Shown here: positions 41,543-50,305 of the stretch, one piece after another
Layout: every line of letters begins with the position of its first letter
Numbering within the stretch: the first letter of the stretch is position 1
Assembly: GCF_021033825.1 (NCBI RefSeq)
Contig: NZ_JAIFXZ010000017.1
Coordinates: 23,344-87,343, forward strand
Direction of reading: 5' to 3'
Length of the DNA: 64,000 nt
Origin: Dietzia aurantiaca
GTDB lineage: Bacteria; Actinomycetota; Actinomycetes; Mycobacteriales; Mycobacteriaceae
Program-made: the position numbers and the translations under genes
The notes under the pieces: generated by a model
What the model was told of the DNA's origin: nothing
Databases searched by the model: none
Seen by the model: the letters and a program-made list of their open reading frames with translations, nothing else

Positions 41543-42259
41543 ATGACCGCCTCGGATACAGTGCCCGGGCGGTACCTGCGCGCCCTGCGCACCGGAGGCG
41601 AGGACCCCACGGATCCTTTGGCACTGCGCCGGCGTCGGCTCGTCGTGGTGATCGTCACGCTCGCCGCGGGAGTGCTCATCGGCGCCTGGGCGTTAAGGAT
41701 CCCGGCTGGCGACCCGCTGTTCTATCCCGCCACGGCCGCACTGGCACTGGTGTGGTTGATCGGCGCATTCGCCTCGGGCCCCGTCCATCTCGGCAGCGAA
41801 CCGTATCGTCCCGGTCGGCGACCCGTGGTGACCTCTGTCGCCATCGCGGCGGCGCTGGTGGCGCTCTTCTGTGCCGGCGCGCTCGTCGTTGCCCAGATCC
41901 CCGCGCTACGTGATCCGGTGGATGACCTCCTCGCGCACGGCACCCGCGGCAATCTCGTGGTGGTCGCCGCGCTCACCGCCGTCAACGGGATCGCCGAGGA
42001 GTGTTTCCATCGCGGCGCCGTGTACTCCGCCACGCAGCGGGTCCATCCGATCATCATCACGACGATCGTCTACGCGGCGGTGACCGCGAGCACCGGCATC
42101 CCGCTTCTTGTTCTGGCCGCCGTGATTCTCGGTGTCGTCACGGCGGTTCAACGACGCTGCACCGGCGGCGTTCTGGGACCGTGCATCACTCACGTCGCGT
42201 GGTCGATGGTCATGCTCATCGCACTGGGTCCGCTTCTGGATGCCGCCTCAGCCCTCTAG
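41543..42259 (+). CDS. CPBP-family intramembrane protease
   Basis: A 238-residue membrane protein of the CAAX-processing/bacteriocin-processing (Abi) family. It has about six hydrophobic segments. The catalytic motifs are GIAEECFHRGAVYS (EExxxR) and THVAWSM, with a further His in place for metal binding. I chose the ATG at 41543; a GTG at 41486 in the same frame would add 19 residues. It follows the SDR-like gene by 79 bp. Substrate unknown. Confidence 0.82.
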   Translation: MTASDTVPGRYLRALRTGGEDPTDPLALRRRRLVVVIVTLAAGVLIGAWALRIPAGDPLFYPATAALALVWLIGAFASGPVHLGSEPYRPGRRPVVTSVAIAAALVALFCAGALVVAQIPALRDPVDDLLAHGTRGNLVVVAALTAVNGIAEECFHRGAVYSATQRVHPIIITTIVYAAVTASTGIPLLVLAAVILGVVTAVQRRCTGGVLGPCITHVAWSMVMLIALGPLLDAASAL

Positions 42260-42379
42260 TGCGTGGCTCCCCCAACTACGTGGTGACCAGCCGTCACCCC
42301 GGTACGCATTCCCCGCCGTGCACCAGGGGATCTGCTGACGGAAGTACGTCATGGCCACAGCGTAGGCCGCTCGCCCTTT

Positions 42380-42395
42380 ATGCAATCTGTTGCAT
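42380..42395. promoter_or_regulatory. Operator-like dyad ATGCAA-N4-TTGCAT
   Basis: A perfect 6-bp dyad with a 4-nt centre, 71 bp before the start of the nitronate monooxygenase-like gene. The equivalent pattern ATGC-N8-GCAT is close to the ATGT-N8-ACAT sites bound by PadR regulators, and a PadR gene is the second gene downstream. Confidence 0.5.
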
Positions 42396-42466
42396 GAACG
42401 CGTCGACGGACGTACCGTCGGAATCGATGCGCCAACGTGCGCCTCCCGCCCCGAAAGGAAAGCCCG

Positions 42467-43462
42467 ATGGCCCTTCCCCCAGTTCTCTCCGGCCCGATGA
42501 CCGTCCCCGTGGTGGCCTCGCCGATGTTCATCTACTCCGGTCCCGAGCTCGTGGCCGCACAGTGCCAGGCCGGCGTGATCGGCTCGTTCCCGTCCCTCAA
42601 CGCGCGCCCGCAGTCGCTGCTGGGCGAGTGGCTCGACCAGATCACCGAGAGCAACGCCGCCTACGCGGCGGCGAACCCCGGCGCGTATGTCGCACCGTTC
42701 GCGGTCAACTTGATCGTCCATCGCTCCAACGACCGGCTCGAGGAGGATCTCGCGACGATCGTCGAGCATGAGGTGCCCATCGTCATCACCTCGCTGGGCG
42801 CGCGTGAGGAGGTCAACGAGGCCGTGCACGCGTACGGCGGCATCGTGTTGCACGACGTGATCAACAACAAGTTCGCGCGCAAGGCCATCGAGAAGGGCGC
42901 CGACGGTCTGGTCGCCGTGGCGGCGGGCGCCGGCGGCCACGCGGGAACCCAGTCGCCGTTCGCGCTGGTGCAGGAGATCCGTGAGTGGTTCGACGGCCCG
43001 CTGCTGCTCTCGGGAGCGATCTCGCACGGGCGCTCGATCCTCGCGGCCCAGGCCGCGGGCGCCGACCTGGCCTACATCGGCTCGGCGTTCCTGGCCACCC
43101 AGGAGTCGCGGGCGACGGACGGCTACAAGCAGATGATCGTCGACAGCACCGCCTCCGACATCGTCTACAGCAACCTGTTCACCGGAATCCACGGCAACTA
43201 CCTGCGCGGCAGCATCGAGGCAGCCGGTATGGACCCGGATAACCTCGCCGAGTCGGACCCGTCTGCGATGGATTTCGGCACCGGCGATGCCAGCGACTCC
43301 AAGGCGTGGCGCGACATCTGGGGCGCCGGCCAGGGAGTGGGCGCGGTGACGGCGACCGTCACCTCCCGTGAGCTGGTGGACCGGCTTCGCACCGAGTACG
43401 AGTTGGCGGCCGGGGCCCTCTCCGCGACCGCCGCCGCCACCACGTCCGCGTCCGCACGCTGA
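42467..43462 (+). CDS. Nitronate monooxygenase-like flavoenzyme
   Basis: A 331-residue TIM-barrel FMN protein of the NMO/2-nitropropane dioxygenase family. Features are PVVASPMFIYSGPELVAAQC, GVIGSFPSLNARP, VAVAAGAGGHAGTQSPFALV (FMN phosphate site and Gly-rich loop), LLLSGAISHGRSILAAQAAGADLAYIGSAFLAT and the SRATDGYKQM segment. It probably oxidises nitroalkanes or a related metabolite. The ATG at 42467 has GAAAGGAA 6 nt upstream. It precedes a PadR gene by 4 bp, and a dyad lies in its leader, suggesting local repression. Confidence 0.88.
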   Translation: MALPPVLSGPMTVPVVASPMFIYSGPELVAAQCQAGVIGSFPSLNARPQSLLGEWLDQITESNAAYAAANPGAYVAPFAVNLIVHRSNDRLEEDLATIVEHEVPIVITSLGAREEVNEAVHAYGGIVLHDVINNKFARKAIEKGADGLVAVAAGAGGHAGTQSPFALVQEIREWFDGPLLLSGAISHGRSILAAQAAGADLAYIGSAFLATQESRATDGYKQMIVDSTASDIVYSNLFTGIHGNYLRGSIEAAGMDPDNLAESDPSAMDFGTGDASDSKAWRDIWGAGQGVGAVTATVTSRELVDRLRTEYELAAGALSATAAATTSASAR

Positions 43463-43466
43463 GCGG

Positions 43467-44015
43467 ATGTCCCTGAAGTTCGCGATCCTCACCTCGCTCA
43501 CCGAGCGGGAGGGCAGCGGCATCGAACTCGCCCGCCGGTTCGACAAGTCCATCGGTTACTTCTGGCCGGCCACGCACCAGCAGATCTACCGGGAGCTCGA
43601 CCGACTGACCACCGACGGCCTCATTCGCGAGCTGCCGCAGGAGGGCCCGCCGCGGCGCGGGCAGCCCAAGCGCTTCGCGGTGACGGCCGACGGGCGGGTG
43701 CTGCTCGAGAGCTGGGTCGGCGAACCGGACGAGCCGGAGCCGATGCGCTCGACGCTCGCCGTGCGGGTGCGGGCGGCCGCGGTGACCGGTAGGACGGACG
43801 AGCTCCGCCACGCCCTCGAGCACCACCGCCGGAGACGGCAGGACCTCCTTGAGCACTACCTCGCGATCGAGGAGCGGGACTTTCCCGCCGTGGAGCCCTC
43901 GGATGTGCGCGGGGTGCTCCAGCACCGGGTGCTCACCCTGGGCATCGAGGGGGAGCGGTCGTGGCTTGCGTGGTGCGATGAGACCCTCGGCGCACTGGAC
44001 CGGCTCCAAGTGTGA
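43467..44015 (+). CDS. PadR family transcriptional regulator
   Basis: A 182-residue regulator with the PadR winged helix (LKFAILTSLTEREGSGIELARRFDKSIGYFWPATHQQIYRELDRLTTDGLI, residues about 2-60), wing RRGQPKRFAVTADGRVLL and a helical C-terminal dimer domain. The ATG at 43467 lies 4 bp after the NMO-like gene, so they form an operon that it probably represses through the upstream dyad. Confidence 0.9.
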   Translation: MSLKFAILTSLTEREGSGIELARRFDKSIGYFWPATHQQIYRELDRLTTDGLIRELPQEGPPRRGQPKRFAVTADGRVLLESWVGEPDEPEPMRSTLAVRVRAAAVTGRTDELRHALEHHRRRRQDLLEHYLAIEERDFPAVEPSDVRGVLQHRVLTLGIEGERSWLAWCDETLGALDRLQV

Positions 44016-44030
44016 GGTGGATGCCCTCAC
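44012..44030 (+). terminator. Possible small hairpin at the end of the PadR gene
   Basis: GTGAGG (44012-44017) and CCTCAC (44025-44030) form a 6-bp stem overlapping the padR stop. It is weak. The remaining 110 bp to the convergent serine hydrolase contain nothing else I recognise. Confidence 0.3.
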
Positions 44031-44140
44031 AGGGCGGACGCCCAATCGAGCGAATATGGGCAGGCTCCCGCTGTGGACGTCGAGAACCGGGACCGTCGCA
44101 CCGGTGATCCCGCGGCTTCACCGAGTAGCCGCCTCGCGCG

Positions 44141-45319
44141 TCACAGGGACTGGTAGACGGCAGTCTCGAACTCGAGGAAGTTGTCGACGGCGGCCGGGTC
44201 CATGAATGGCAGGACCTGGCTGCCCCAGATTCCGGCGACGTCGGCCTCGCGGTCAATCCAGTAGTAGAGGTTCGCCAGCCCGGCCCAGGACAGGGACCCC
44301 GCGCTGCGGCCGGTGGGTGCTTCCTCGTCGTTGACCATGAACGAGTACGCCCACGACTTGCTCTGCCCCGGAAAGAACTCCGCGTCGTGCGAGAGCGCGG
44401 GTATCGAGGTCTTGATTGTGGAGACCTTCAGGTCGCCCAGTCCGTTCACCGCCGCGGCAGCCACCGTGGCTGGCTGCAGAACCCTGCCGTGTTCTCCGTC
44501 ACCGTCGCGGAGCCACATCCGGAGGAACCGGGTGTAGTCCGGCATGGTCGAGTACAGGCCGTGCCCGCCCATGTCGAGTTCGGGGTCCTGGGGGAGCACC
44601 AGTCCGGTCGGGGCCAGTGCGCCCTCGGTGCGCTGGTGGACGGTGGCTAGTCGTCCTGCCATTGACGGGGTCATGGTGAAGGCGGTGTCGTTCATCCCCA
44701 GCGGGGTGAAGATTCTCTCGGCCATGACATCGCCCAATCGCTTGCCCCGCACGGCCTCCACCACCAGGCCCGCCCAATCGATATTGGTGCCGTAGTTGAA
44801 TCGTGTGCCGGGCTCGAACAGCAGCGGCGACATCAGTGATGCCTTGGTGGCGCCGATGATGTCGGGCTGGCCGGTTTCGGCGAGCAATCCGGCGTAGAGG
44901 TCGGAGAAAAACGAGTAGCCGAGGCCGGCCGTGTGCAGGAGCAGCATCCGGGTGGTGACGGGCGTGGACGGGGCGCGTAGGACGGGCGCGCCATTCGAAT
45001 CGATGCCCTCGGCGACCTGTAGTTCCGCGATCTCCGGCACGTACTCGGAGGCCGGCGCGTCCAGATCGACCAGACCCTCCTCGACGCACTGAAGGACCGC
45101 GGTCGAAGTGACGGCTTTAGTGGTGGAGAACATGCAGAAGACCGTGTCAGTCGACATCGGTGCCTCGTCGGCGGTCGAACGCAACCCCGACGCGCCTTCG
45201 TAGATGGTGCCGTCGGCCCGCGTGACGGTGGCGACTACTCCTGGAATACGCGCCTCGGGGACCGTGGCGGTCGTGGTGCGGTTCAAAATGTCATCGAGTC
45301 GGGCGTTCAGAGTGGACAT
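44141..45319 (-). CDS. Serine hydrolase, class C beta-lactamase-like (EstB type)
   Basis: A 392-residue cytoplasmic serine hydrolase; no signal peptide is visible. The nucleophile motif is STTK (Ser65, Lys68) within VFCMFSTTKAVTS, and the second element is FNYGTNIDWAG (Tyr, Asn). A late SAGSLSWAGLANLYYWID fits the third active-site strand. Such proteins are usually esterases or transesterases rather than beta-lactamases. The ATG at 45319 has GGAGGTT 6 nt upstream. An AraC regulator gene lies 127 bp upstream on the same strand and probably controls it. Confidence 0.88.
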   Translation of the reverse strand: MSTLNARLDDILNRTTTATVPEARIPGVVATVTRADGTIYEGASGLRSTADEAPMSTDTVFCMFSTTKAVTSTAVLQCVEEGLVDLDAPASEYVPEIAELQVAEGIDSNGAPVLRAPSTPVTTRMLLLHTAGLGYSFFSDLYAGLLAETGQPDIIGATKASLMSPLLFEPGTRFNYGTNIDWAGLVVEAVRGKRLGDVMAERIFTPLGMNDTAFTMTPSMAGRLATVHQRTEGALAPTGLVLPQDPELDMGGHGLYSTMPDYTRFLRMWLRDGDGEHGRVLQPATVAAAAVNGLGDLKVSTIKTSIPALSHDAEFFPGQSKSWAYSFMVNDEEAPTGRSAGSLSWAGLANLYYWIDREADVAGIWGSQVLPFMDPAAVDNFLEFETAVYQSL

Positions 45320-45446
45320 CGGTCAACCTCCAAGTTCAGGGCCGCGGTGCGGCCGAGGGGCCCGCGGGGAGCGGGTCGGGAGGATCGTCACCCATCGGCC
45401 CGGCAGCTGACGTCGCGGATCGGAACCGGATGTCCGGAGTCGGCAC

Positions 45447-46436
45447 TCAGATGTGCGGGGTGCCTCGCAGGGTCTGTGACGGGTTCTCGCCGAATCGGCG
45501 GCGGTAGGAGGCGGCGAAGGACCCGAGATTGACGTAGCCCCAGGCGTGTGCGGCAGAGGCGACCGAAGCGGCTCCGCCGGCCAGTTCGCGGCGTACTCCG
45601 TGGAGTCGGCGTTCGTTGAGATAGGCCCGCGGAGAAATCCCCACGTACTTGGCGAAACCACCGCTCAGGGCGCGGGCGCTGACCCCGGCCGCCGCGGCGA
45701 TTTCGGAAACGGTGGGCAGGTCTTGGGCGTGCTCATCGATAAAGTGCACGGCGGTCCGGATGTATCGGGGAGCCGGAACGGAACGCGGCGACGACAGGTC
45801 GAGGCCGGCCCGGCGTGACCAGTCGCCCAACAGCTGGGCGACCAGTATCTCCTCGAGGTGGCGACCTGCCGGCCCTGACGCGACCGCCGCGGGATCCACG
45901 GCGGCGGTACGGGACGTGTAGTCGAGAAGACTCAGCCATGGACTGCCGGGGCCGCCCACGACGCACGGCCGGGACCACAGCCGGCTGTCGGGAACTGTGC
46001 CGAACCACCGGAGAGACAGGTCGGTGAGGAGACGCTGGGGGATGGTCAGGTTGAGCTGCAGGTGTTCGGTGTCCGCCTCCAGTCGGTAGGGGGAGTGCGC
46101 ACAGTCCACGACGTAGGTCTGGCCGCCGGTCAGTTCCGTGCTGTTTCGCAGGCCCGCGTGTCGGGTGTTCCCGTCAACGGTGGTGAGTACGAGAATGTTG
46201 CCCGAGTCCACGGCGAAGCCGTCCAGGTCGACGTGGATGCCGTAGGTGAAGTGCGTCATGGTCACTTCGCCGATGGCGACCGAGTACATTGACGACGACG
46301 GGGTAATCCACCTCCCGTGAGGGCGGACGTCGAAGCTCATGTACTTATCGTCGGTCCAGGCGCGGATCATGTCCCAGTCTCTGGCTCCCGGCCGGTTCCG
46401 GGAGGAGGCCGGCCGGGGATCGAACTCGGCTGTCAT
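45447..46436 (-). CDS. AraC family transcriptional regulator
   Basis: A 329-residue regulator. Residues about 40-200 form an AraC-binding-like domain (FTYGIHVDLDGFAVDSGNIL, TYVVDCAHSPYRLE). The C-terminal 100 residues carry two helix-turn-helix units: TVSEIAAAAGVSARALSGGFAKYVGISPRAYLNERRL and ASVASAAHAWGYVNLGSFAASYRRRFGENPS. The start is ATG at 46436. The neighbouring serine hydrolase is the most likely target; the inducer is unknown. Confidence 0.9.
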   Translation of the reverse strand: MTAEFDPRPASSRNRPGARDWDMIRAWTDDKYMSFDVRPHGRWITPSSSMYSVAIGEVTMTHFTYGIHVDLDGFAVDSGNILVLTTVDGNTRHAGLRNSTELTGGQTYVVDCAHSPYRLEADTEHLQLNLTIPQRLLTDLSLRWFGTVPDSRLWSRPCVVGGPGSPWLSLLDYTSRTAAVDPAAVASGPAGRHLEEILVAQLLGDWSRRAGLDLSSPRSVPAPRYIRTAVHFIDEHAQDLPTVSEIAAAAGVSARALSGGFAKYVGISPRAYLNERRLHGVRRELAGGAASVASAAHAWGYVNLGSFAASYRRRFGENPSQTLRGTPHI

Positions 46437-46543
46437 GCGGCCACGCTACGGCCACGGGGTTCCGGGTGGGCCCTGAATGCGTAGCGGGGGGCGGGGAGTT
46501 GATCAGGCCCGGGATCATCGCAGCAGGCCAGCGGAGGCCACCG

Positions 46544-47584
46544 TCAGCCTACGGTCAGCAGGATCTTGCCGTGTGACTCGCCGGACTCGAGAAGGGCGAG
46601 CGCCTCGGCGGCTCGCTCCAGCGGGATCTCGCGTGAGACCCGGGTGGTCACGTCGCCGGCGGAGACCAGCGGCCACACGGTATCCACGACCTCCCGGCAG
46701 ATGCCGGTCTTCCCTCCGGGCCCGTCCACCGGGCGGGCCCGGAGGTTCGTCGCCATGATCCCGGCGCGCTTGGGCAGTAATCCGCCAAGGTTGAGCTCGC
46801 CCTTCACTCCGCCCTGGAGGCCGATCACGATGATGCGGCCGTCCGGAGCCAGCGATGCCACGTTCCGCTCGAGGTACTTGGCCCCCATCACGTCGAGAAT
46901 CAGGTCGACACCGCGGCCGCGCGCGTCGTGCTCAGTCCACTCCGTGACCTTCTCGACGAAGTCCTCGTCCCGGTAGTCGATCACCAGGTCCGCGCCCAGA
47001 TCGCGGCACATCTGCACCTTCTCCGGTCCGCCGGCGGTGGTGGCCACCCGTGCGCCGAGGGCGCGGCACACCTGGATCGCGTGCGAGCCGATCCCGCCTG
47101 CCCCGCCGTGGATGAGGACCCGCGGCGCGCCCAGCTCCTGATCGCCCCAGTGGGCGTCCCCGGCGAGGATTCCGCGGCCGAGGCCGCCCGTCATCGCCAG
47201 GTTGGACCACACCGTGCACGCCACCTCCGGTAGCGATGCCGCCTCGTGCAGCGTCAGACCCGCCGGTACCGGCATCACCTGCCCGGCCGGGACCGCGACC
47301 TTCTCGGCATAGCCGCCGCCGGCGAGCAGCGCGCACACCTCGTCGCCGATCGCCAGGCCCTCCACTCCCTCGCCGACCGCCGAGATGCGACCCGAGCACT
47401 CCAGTCCGAGGATCTCCGACGCGCCCGGAGGCGGCGGGTAGTGACCCCGGGACTGCAGCAGATCGGCGCGGTTCACTGCCGTGGCCGCCACATCGATCAC
47501 GACCTCGCCCTGCGCGGGAGTCGGATCGTCGACCTCGGTCAGGCGGAGTGTGTCGGGTCCGTTCGTGTACTCGATGGCCTTCAT
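46544..47584 (-). CDS. NAD(P)H quinone oxidoreductase, PIG3/zeta-crystallin-like
   Basis: A 346-residue zinc-free MDR enzyme. The N-terminal region has MKAIEYTNGPDTLRL, AVNRADLLQSRGHYPPPPGASEILGLECSG, the central LIHGGAGGIGSHAIQVCRALG nucleotide motif, and VIGLQGGVKGELNLGGLLPKRAGIMATNLR, diagnostic for TP53I3/PIG3-type quinone reductases. I chose the ATG at 47584. The interior insert GRGILAGDAHWGDQELGAPR is slightly longer than typical. It lies alone between AraC and a tRNA gene. Confidence 0.9.
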   Translation of the reverse strand: MKAIEYTNGPDTLRLTEVDDPTPAQGEVVIDVAATAVNRADLLQSRGHYPPPPGASEILGLECSGRISAVGEGVEGLAIGDEVCALLAGGGYAEKVAVPAGQVMPVPAGLTLHEAASLPEVACTVWSNLAMTGGLGRGILAGDAHWGDQELGAPRVLIHGGAGGIGSHAIQVCRALGARVATTAGGPEKVQMCRDLGADLVIDYRDEDFVEKVTEWTEHDARGRGVDLILDVMGAKYLERNVASLAPDGRIIVIGLQGGVKGELNLGGLLPKRAGIMATNLRARPVDGPGGKTGICREVVDTVWPLVSAGDVTTRVSREIPLERAAEALALLESGESHGKILLTVG

Positions 47585-47751
47585 GAACCCGACCGTAGTC
47601 GCGACCGCAGGACCGGGCATCCGGCCGGGATCGATCGGGTCGTGGAGGCGCGGCTTCGTGCGGTCGCCGGGGGTCCACTACGATGAGCACCGTCGTCAGC
47701 GTGTGGTTCCACGTGGAACTACGCAGTCGCGCGTGTCGCGGCAGGCGGCGG

Positions 47752-47837
47752 GGAAGTGTGGCAGAGCGGCCGAATGCACTCGCCTTGAAAGCGAGCGTGC
47801 CTAAACAGCACCGGGGGTTCAAATCCCTCCACTTCCG
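47752..47837 (+). tRNA. tRNA-Ser (UGA)
   Basis: An 86-nt class II tRNA. The acceptor stem GGAAGTG pairs with CACTTCC, the anticodon stem CTCGC/GCGAG encloses the loop CTTGAAA with anticodon TGA, a long variable arm follows, and the T arm has GGTTCAAAT. The CCA end is not encoded. Confidence 0.95.
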
Positions 47838-47910
47838 CAGAAGACCTGCAGGTATTGCAGTGCAAGCGGTGCGCAAGGGGCGGGCGGGAACTCGAGGCCG
47901 CGGGCTGATC

Positions 47911-47929
47911 TTAGGGTCACCTAACCTAT
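47911..47929. promoter_or_regulatory. Iron box (DtxR/IdeR operator)
   Basis: TTAGGGTCACCTAACCTAT matches 15 of 19 positions of the DtxR/IdeR consensus TTAGGTTAGCCTAACCTAA, including the whole CCTAACCTA half. It lies 10 bp before the ATG at 47940 of the HtaA-like secreted protein, so iron-loaded DtxR/IdeR would block transcription. Confidence 0.85.
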
Positions 47930-47939
47930 GGTTGTGGGT

Positions 47940-49004
47940 ATGATCAGCTTGAGGAAGAGCTTCCTGGGTGCGATCGCCCTCGCCGTCGTCGTCCCCTTCG
48001 CCCCCGCTGTGGCCGGCACCGCGGCCACGGCGTCCGCCGCGCCCACGGTCCCCGATGACCTCCCGTTCTTCCCCGAGGTCCAGCAGAACCCACAGGTCAC
48101 CGTGACCACCGAGGACGGCCGGCCGGTCGACGGCCTCGCCGTCCACCGCGGCGACGTCCTGCTGATCCACGGCACCGGCTTCTCCCCGCAGGCCAACCAG
48201 GGCGGCTTCCCGCTGCCGGTCCCGCCGGGTGTCCCGAACGGTGTGTACGTCCTCTACAGTGCGTTCCCCGACCACTGGAAGCCGAGCGAGGACGCTCCGT
48301 CCGGCTCCCGCACTCACCCGCATGACCGGATGGCATGGGTGACCCCCGCCGGAACGCTCGAGGCGATTCCCAAGGCGCCAATCGACATGCATCGGTCCAT
48401 CGCCCGCGTGGCCCAGCCGATGGCCGACGACGGCAGCTTCACCGCCCGGATCGTCGTAGACCCTGCCGAGGACACCCCGGGCGACAACTGGGGCGTGTAC
48501 GTCTACGCCGGCGCCGGCTCCGTCAACGCCGCCGAGGAGTTCTACGTCCCGATCGCCTACTCGCCCGAGCCCGGGCCCGACACCCCGCCCGAGCCGACCC
48601 CTGACCTCGTCGTGGACGCCGGCCTCGTCCACCAGGCGACCTCCGCCCTCCAGGGCGGCATCAACCCGCGGTCCGGAGCAGCCGAGCAGGACGGGGAGCG
48701 CGTGAGCTTCACCCGCGACCACGCCGCCGAGGCCGCCGCCGGCGACGGTATCCAGCGGTACCGCGGCACCGTCACGGCCACGGCGCGGTTCAACATCGTC
48801 GAAGTCGCGATGAAGGACCCCTGGATCGAGACCCGTGCCGACGGCAGCCGTGTGCTCACCGCTCTGGTGTCACAGCGCCACGATGTGGGGGCGGACCTCC
48901 TGCACCGGGTCGACCTGGGCGTGCTGGGGCCGGCTGACGTGGCCGGCCTCCACCCAGTCGTCCTGGGGCCCGTCACCGTCGGGCACGTAGCAGTCGACGG
49001 CTGA
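47940..49004 (+). CDS. Secreted HtaA-like protein under iron control (probable haem uptake)
   Basis: A 354-residue exported protein. The ATG at 47940 gives a signal peptide (RKSFLGAIALAVVVPFAPAVAGTAATASA); an earlier ATG at 47928 lies inside the operator and is less likely. The N-terminal half resembles the Ig-like segment VTTEDGRPVDGLAVHRGDVLLIHGTGF found in corynebacterial surface proteins. The C-terminal part (VSFTRDHAAEAAAGDGIQRYRGTVTATARFNIVEVAMKDPWIE) resembles one HtaA domain, a haem-binding module. No C-terminal anchor is visible. With the iron box directly upstream, a role in haem or iron capture is likely; it has no transporter genes beside it. Confidence 0.72.
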   Translation: MISLRKSFLGAIALAVVVPFAPAVAGTAATASAAPTVPDDLPFFPEVQQNPQVTVTTEDGRPVDGLAVHRGDVLLIHGTGFSPQANQGGFPLPVPPGVPNGVYVLYSAFPDHWKPSEDAPSGSRTHPHDRMAWVTPAGTLEAIPKAPIDMHRSIARVAQPMADDGSFTARIVVDPAEDTPGDNWGVYVYAGAGSVNAAEEFYVPIAYSPEPGPDTPPEPTPDLVVDAGLVHQATSALQGGINPRSGAAEQDGERVSFTRDHAAEAAAGDGIQRYRGTVTATARFNIVEVAMKDPWIETRADGSRVLTALVSQRHDVGADLLHRVDLGVLGPADVAGLHPVVLGPVTVGHVAVDG

Positions 49005-49112
49005 TCAACGACGCCGCTGCCCGCGCGCGGCGGCCAGCGCCGCGAGCTCGACCCGCGTGCGCAGGTCGAGCTTGTGCAGGGCGTGGGAGACATAGGTCTG
49101 GACGGTGCGCGG
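49005..49112 (-). pseudogene. C-terminal remnant of a LuxR-type regulator
   Basis: The last 35 codons of this minus-strand frame read RTVQTYVSHALHKLDLRTRV followed by ELAALAAARGQRRR and a stop. That is the recognition helix and last helix of a LuxR/NarL DNA-binding domain. Upstream of it the frame turns into the antisense of the neighbouring esterase gene, so the sensor part and first helices are gone. It converges with the HtaA-like gene with no gap. Confidence 0.7.
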
Positions 49113-49153
49113 GGGCCTCCGGCCCCGAAGACGAGCAGTTCTGACCCGAGAGG

Positions 49154-50125
49154 TCAGGGAGTGACGACCTTGTCGAGGTCCGAATCCGAGACGCTGACGA
49201 TCGTATCGAGGACCTTCGAGTAGTTGGGCGAGTCGCCGGAGACGATCGACACGTGGTTCTCGCCGTCGATGACCATCAGCTTGGCGTCGCCGCCGGCCCG
49301 GCGGGCCGAGGTGACGTAGCGCCGCGAGTTCTCGGGCGACACCACCGTGTCCTCGGAGCCGTGCAACGCCACGACCGGGGTGTCCGGGGCGATGTTCTGG
49401 ATCGGGTCCACCATCGCGTAGCGGTCCGGCACCTGCGACGGGGTGCCGCCGATCGCCTTGACGATCCGATCGTCGCCGTTCTCGGCCGCGTAGACCGCGT
49501 CCAGGGGCCCGGCGATCGAGACGACCCGGGTGGGGCGGAACCGGGGATGGGAGCCGACCTCGTCGTCGTCGAGAAGATGCCTGGTCCCACCCCACACGGC
49601 GAGCTGGGCGCCGGCGCTGTGCCCCACGACCACCTCGTCGTCGATGGTGATCTGCGGGAACATCTCGTCGACCTTCACCACGTGGTCGAGGGCGTCGGCG
49701 ACGTCCCGGAACGTCGTGGGCCAGCCGCCGCCCGAACCGAGTCGCCGGTACTCGATGTTGTAGACCGCCATGCCCCGGGCGGCCAATTCGCGGGCCAGTG
49801 GGTCGAACGCATCGGCGCCGATCTCGCTCTGCCAGGCGCCGCCGTGGATGATCACGGCCAGCGGCAGTGAATCGACCTCCTCCTCACCCGCCGGGATGTA
49901 GAGATCGGCCCAGTTCTGCTCGGGATCGGGTTCACCGACACGCGTCGGGTACTCGAAGCGCTGCACTGCCACCTCGTCCAGTCGCGCGGGGCCGTCGAGC
50001 GTCGGGTCGACTTTCGCCACCGGCTCGGGGGAGGCGCAGGCCGGCAGCGCGGTGAGAGCAGAGGCCAGGGACAGCGCGATCGCCGCGGTATACGGACGAC
50101 GGCTGACACCACGTCTCAGGGACAC
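49154..50125 (-). CDS. Lipoprotein alpha/beta-hydrolase (esterase/lipase)
   Basis: A 323-residue exported hydrolase of the BD-FAE/HSL-like group. I chose the GTG at 50125 because GAGG lies 8 nt upstream and a signal peptide ending in lipobox LPAC (Cys30) follows. The oxyanion motif is IIHGGAWQS, the nucleophile elbow VVGHSAGAQLA, and the acid and His regions are LHGSEDTVVSP and DGENHVSIVSG. It probably cleaves small esters at the outer membrane face. It is monocistronic by context. Confidence 0.85.
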   Translation of the reverse strand: MSLRRGVSRRPYTAAIALSLASALTALPACASPEPVAKVDPTLDGPARLDEVAVQRFEYPTRVGEPDPEQNWADLYIPAGEEEVDSLPLAVIIHGGAWQSEIGADAFDPLARELAARGMAVYNIEYRRLGSGGGWPTTFRDVADALDHVVKVDEMFPQITIDDEVVVGHSAGAQLAVWGGTRHLLDDDEVGSHPRFRPTRVVSIAGPLDAVYAAENGDDRIVKAIGGTPSQVPDRYAMVDPIQNIAPDTPVVALHGSEDTVVSPENSRRYVTSARRAGGDAKLMVIDGENHVSIVSGDSPNYSKVLDTIVSVSDSDLDKVVTP

Positions 50126-50305
50126 AGTCACTACCTCGTTAGAGTCTTCATTCGACAAGAGCAACCTCGCACGGCGCGAGCGTCCGCTGGGCGTCTCGTG
50201 CGGCACGATGCCGCGCAAAGAATGAAGCTCAGCTTAGCGTCTGTGCGAGGCGACGCGAACGTACCGCCACGTATGGGGCTGCCCCCACCGGAAAGCGCAG
50301 GGGGA

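Noticed and set aside
44141..45319. Serine hydrolase as a resistance beta-lactamase
   Set aside because: No signal peptide and an EstB-like motif set (STTK, YGTN); esterase activity is more likely.
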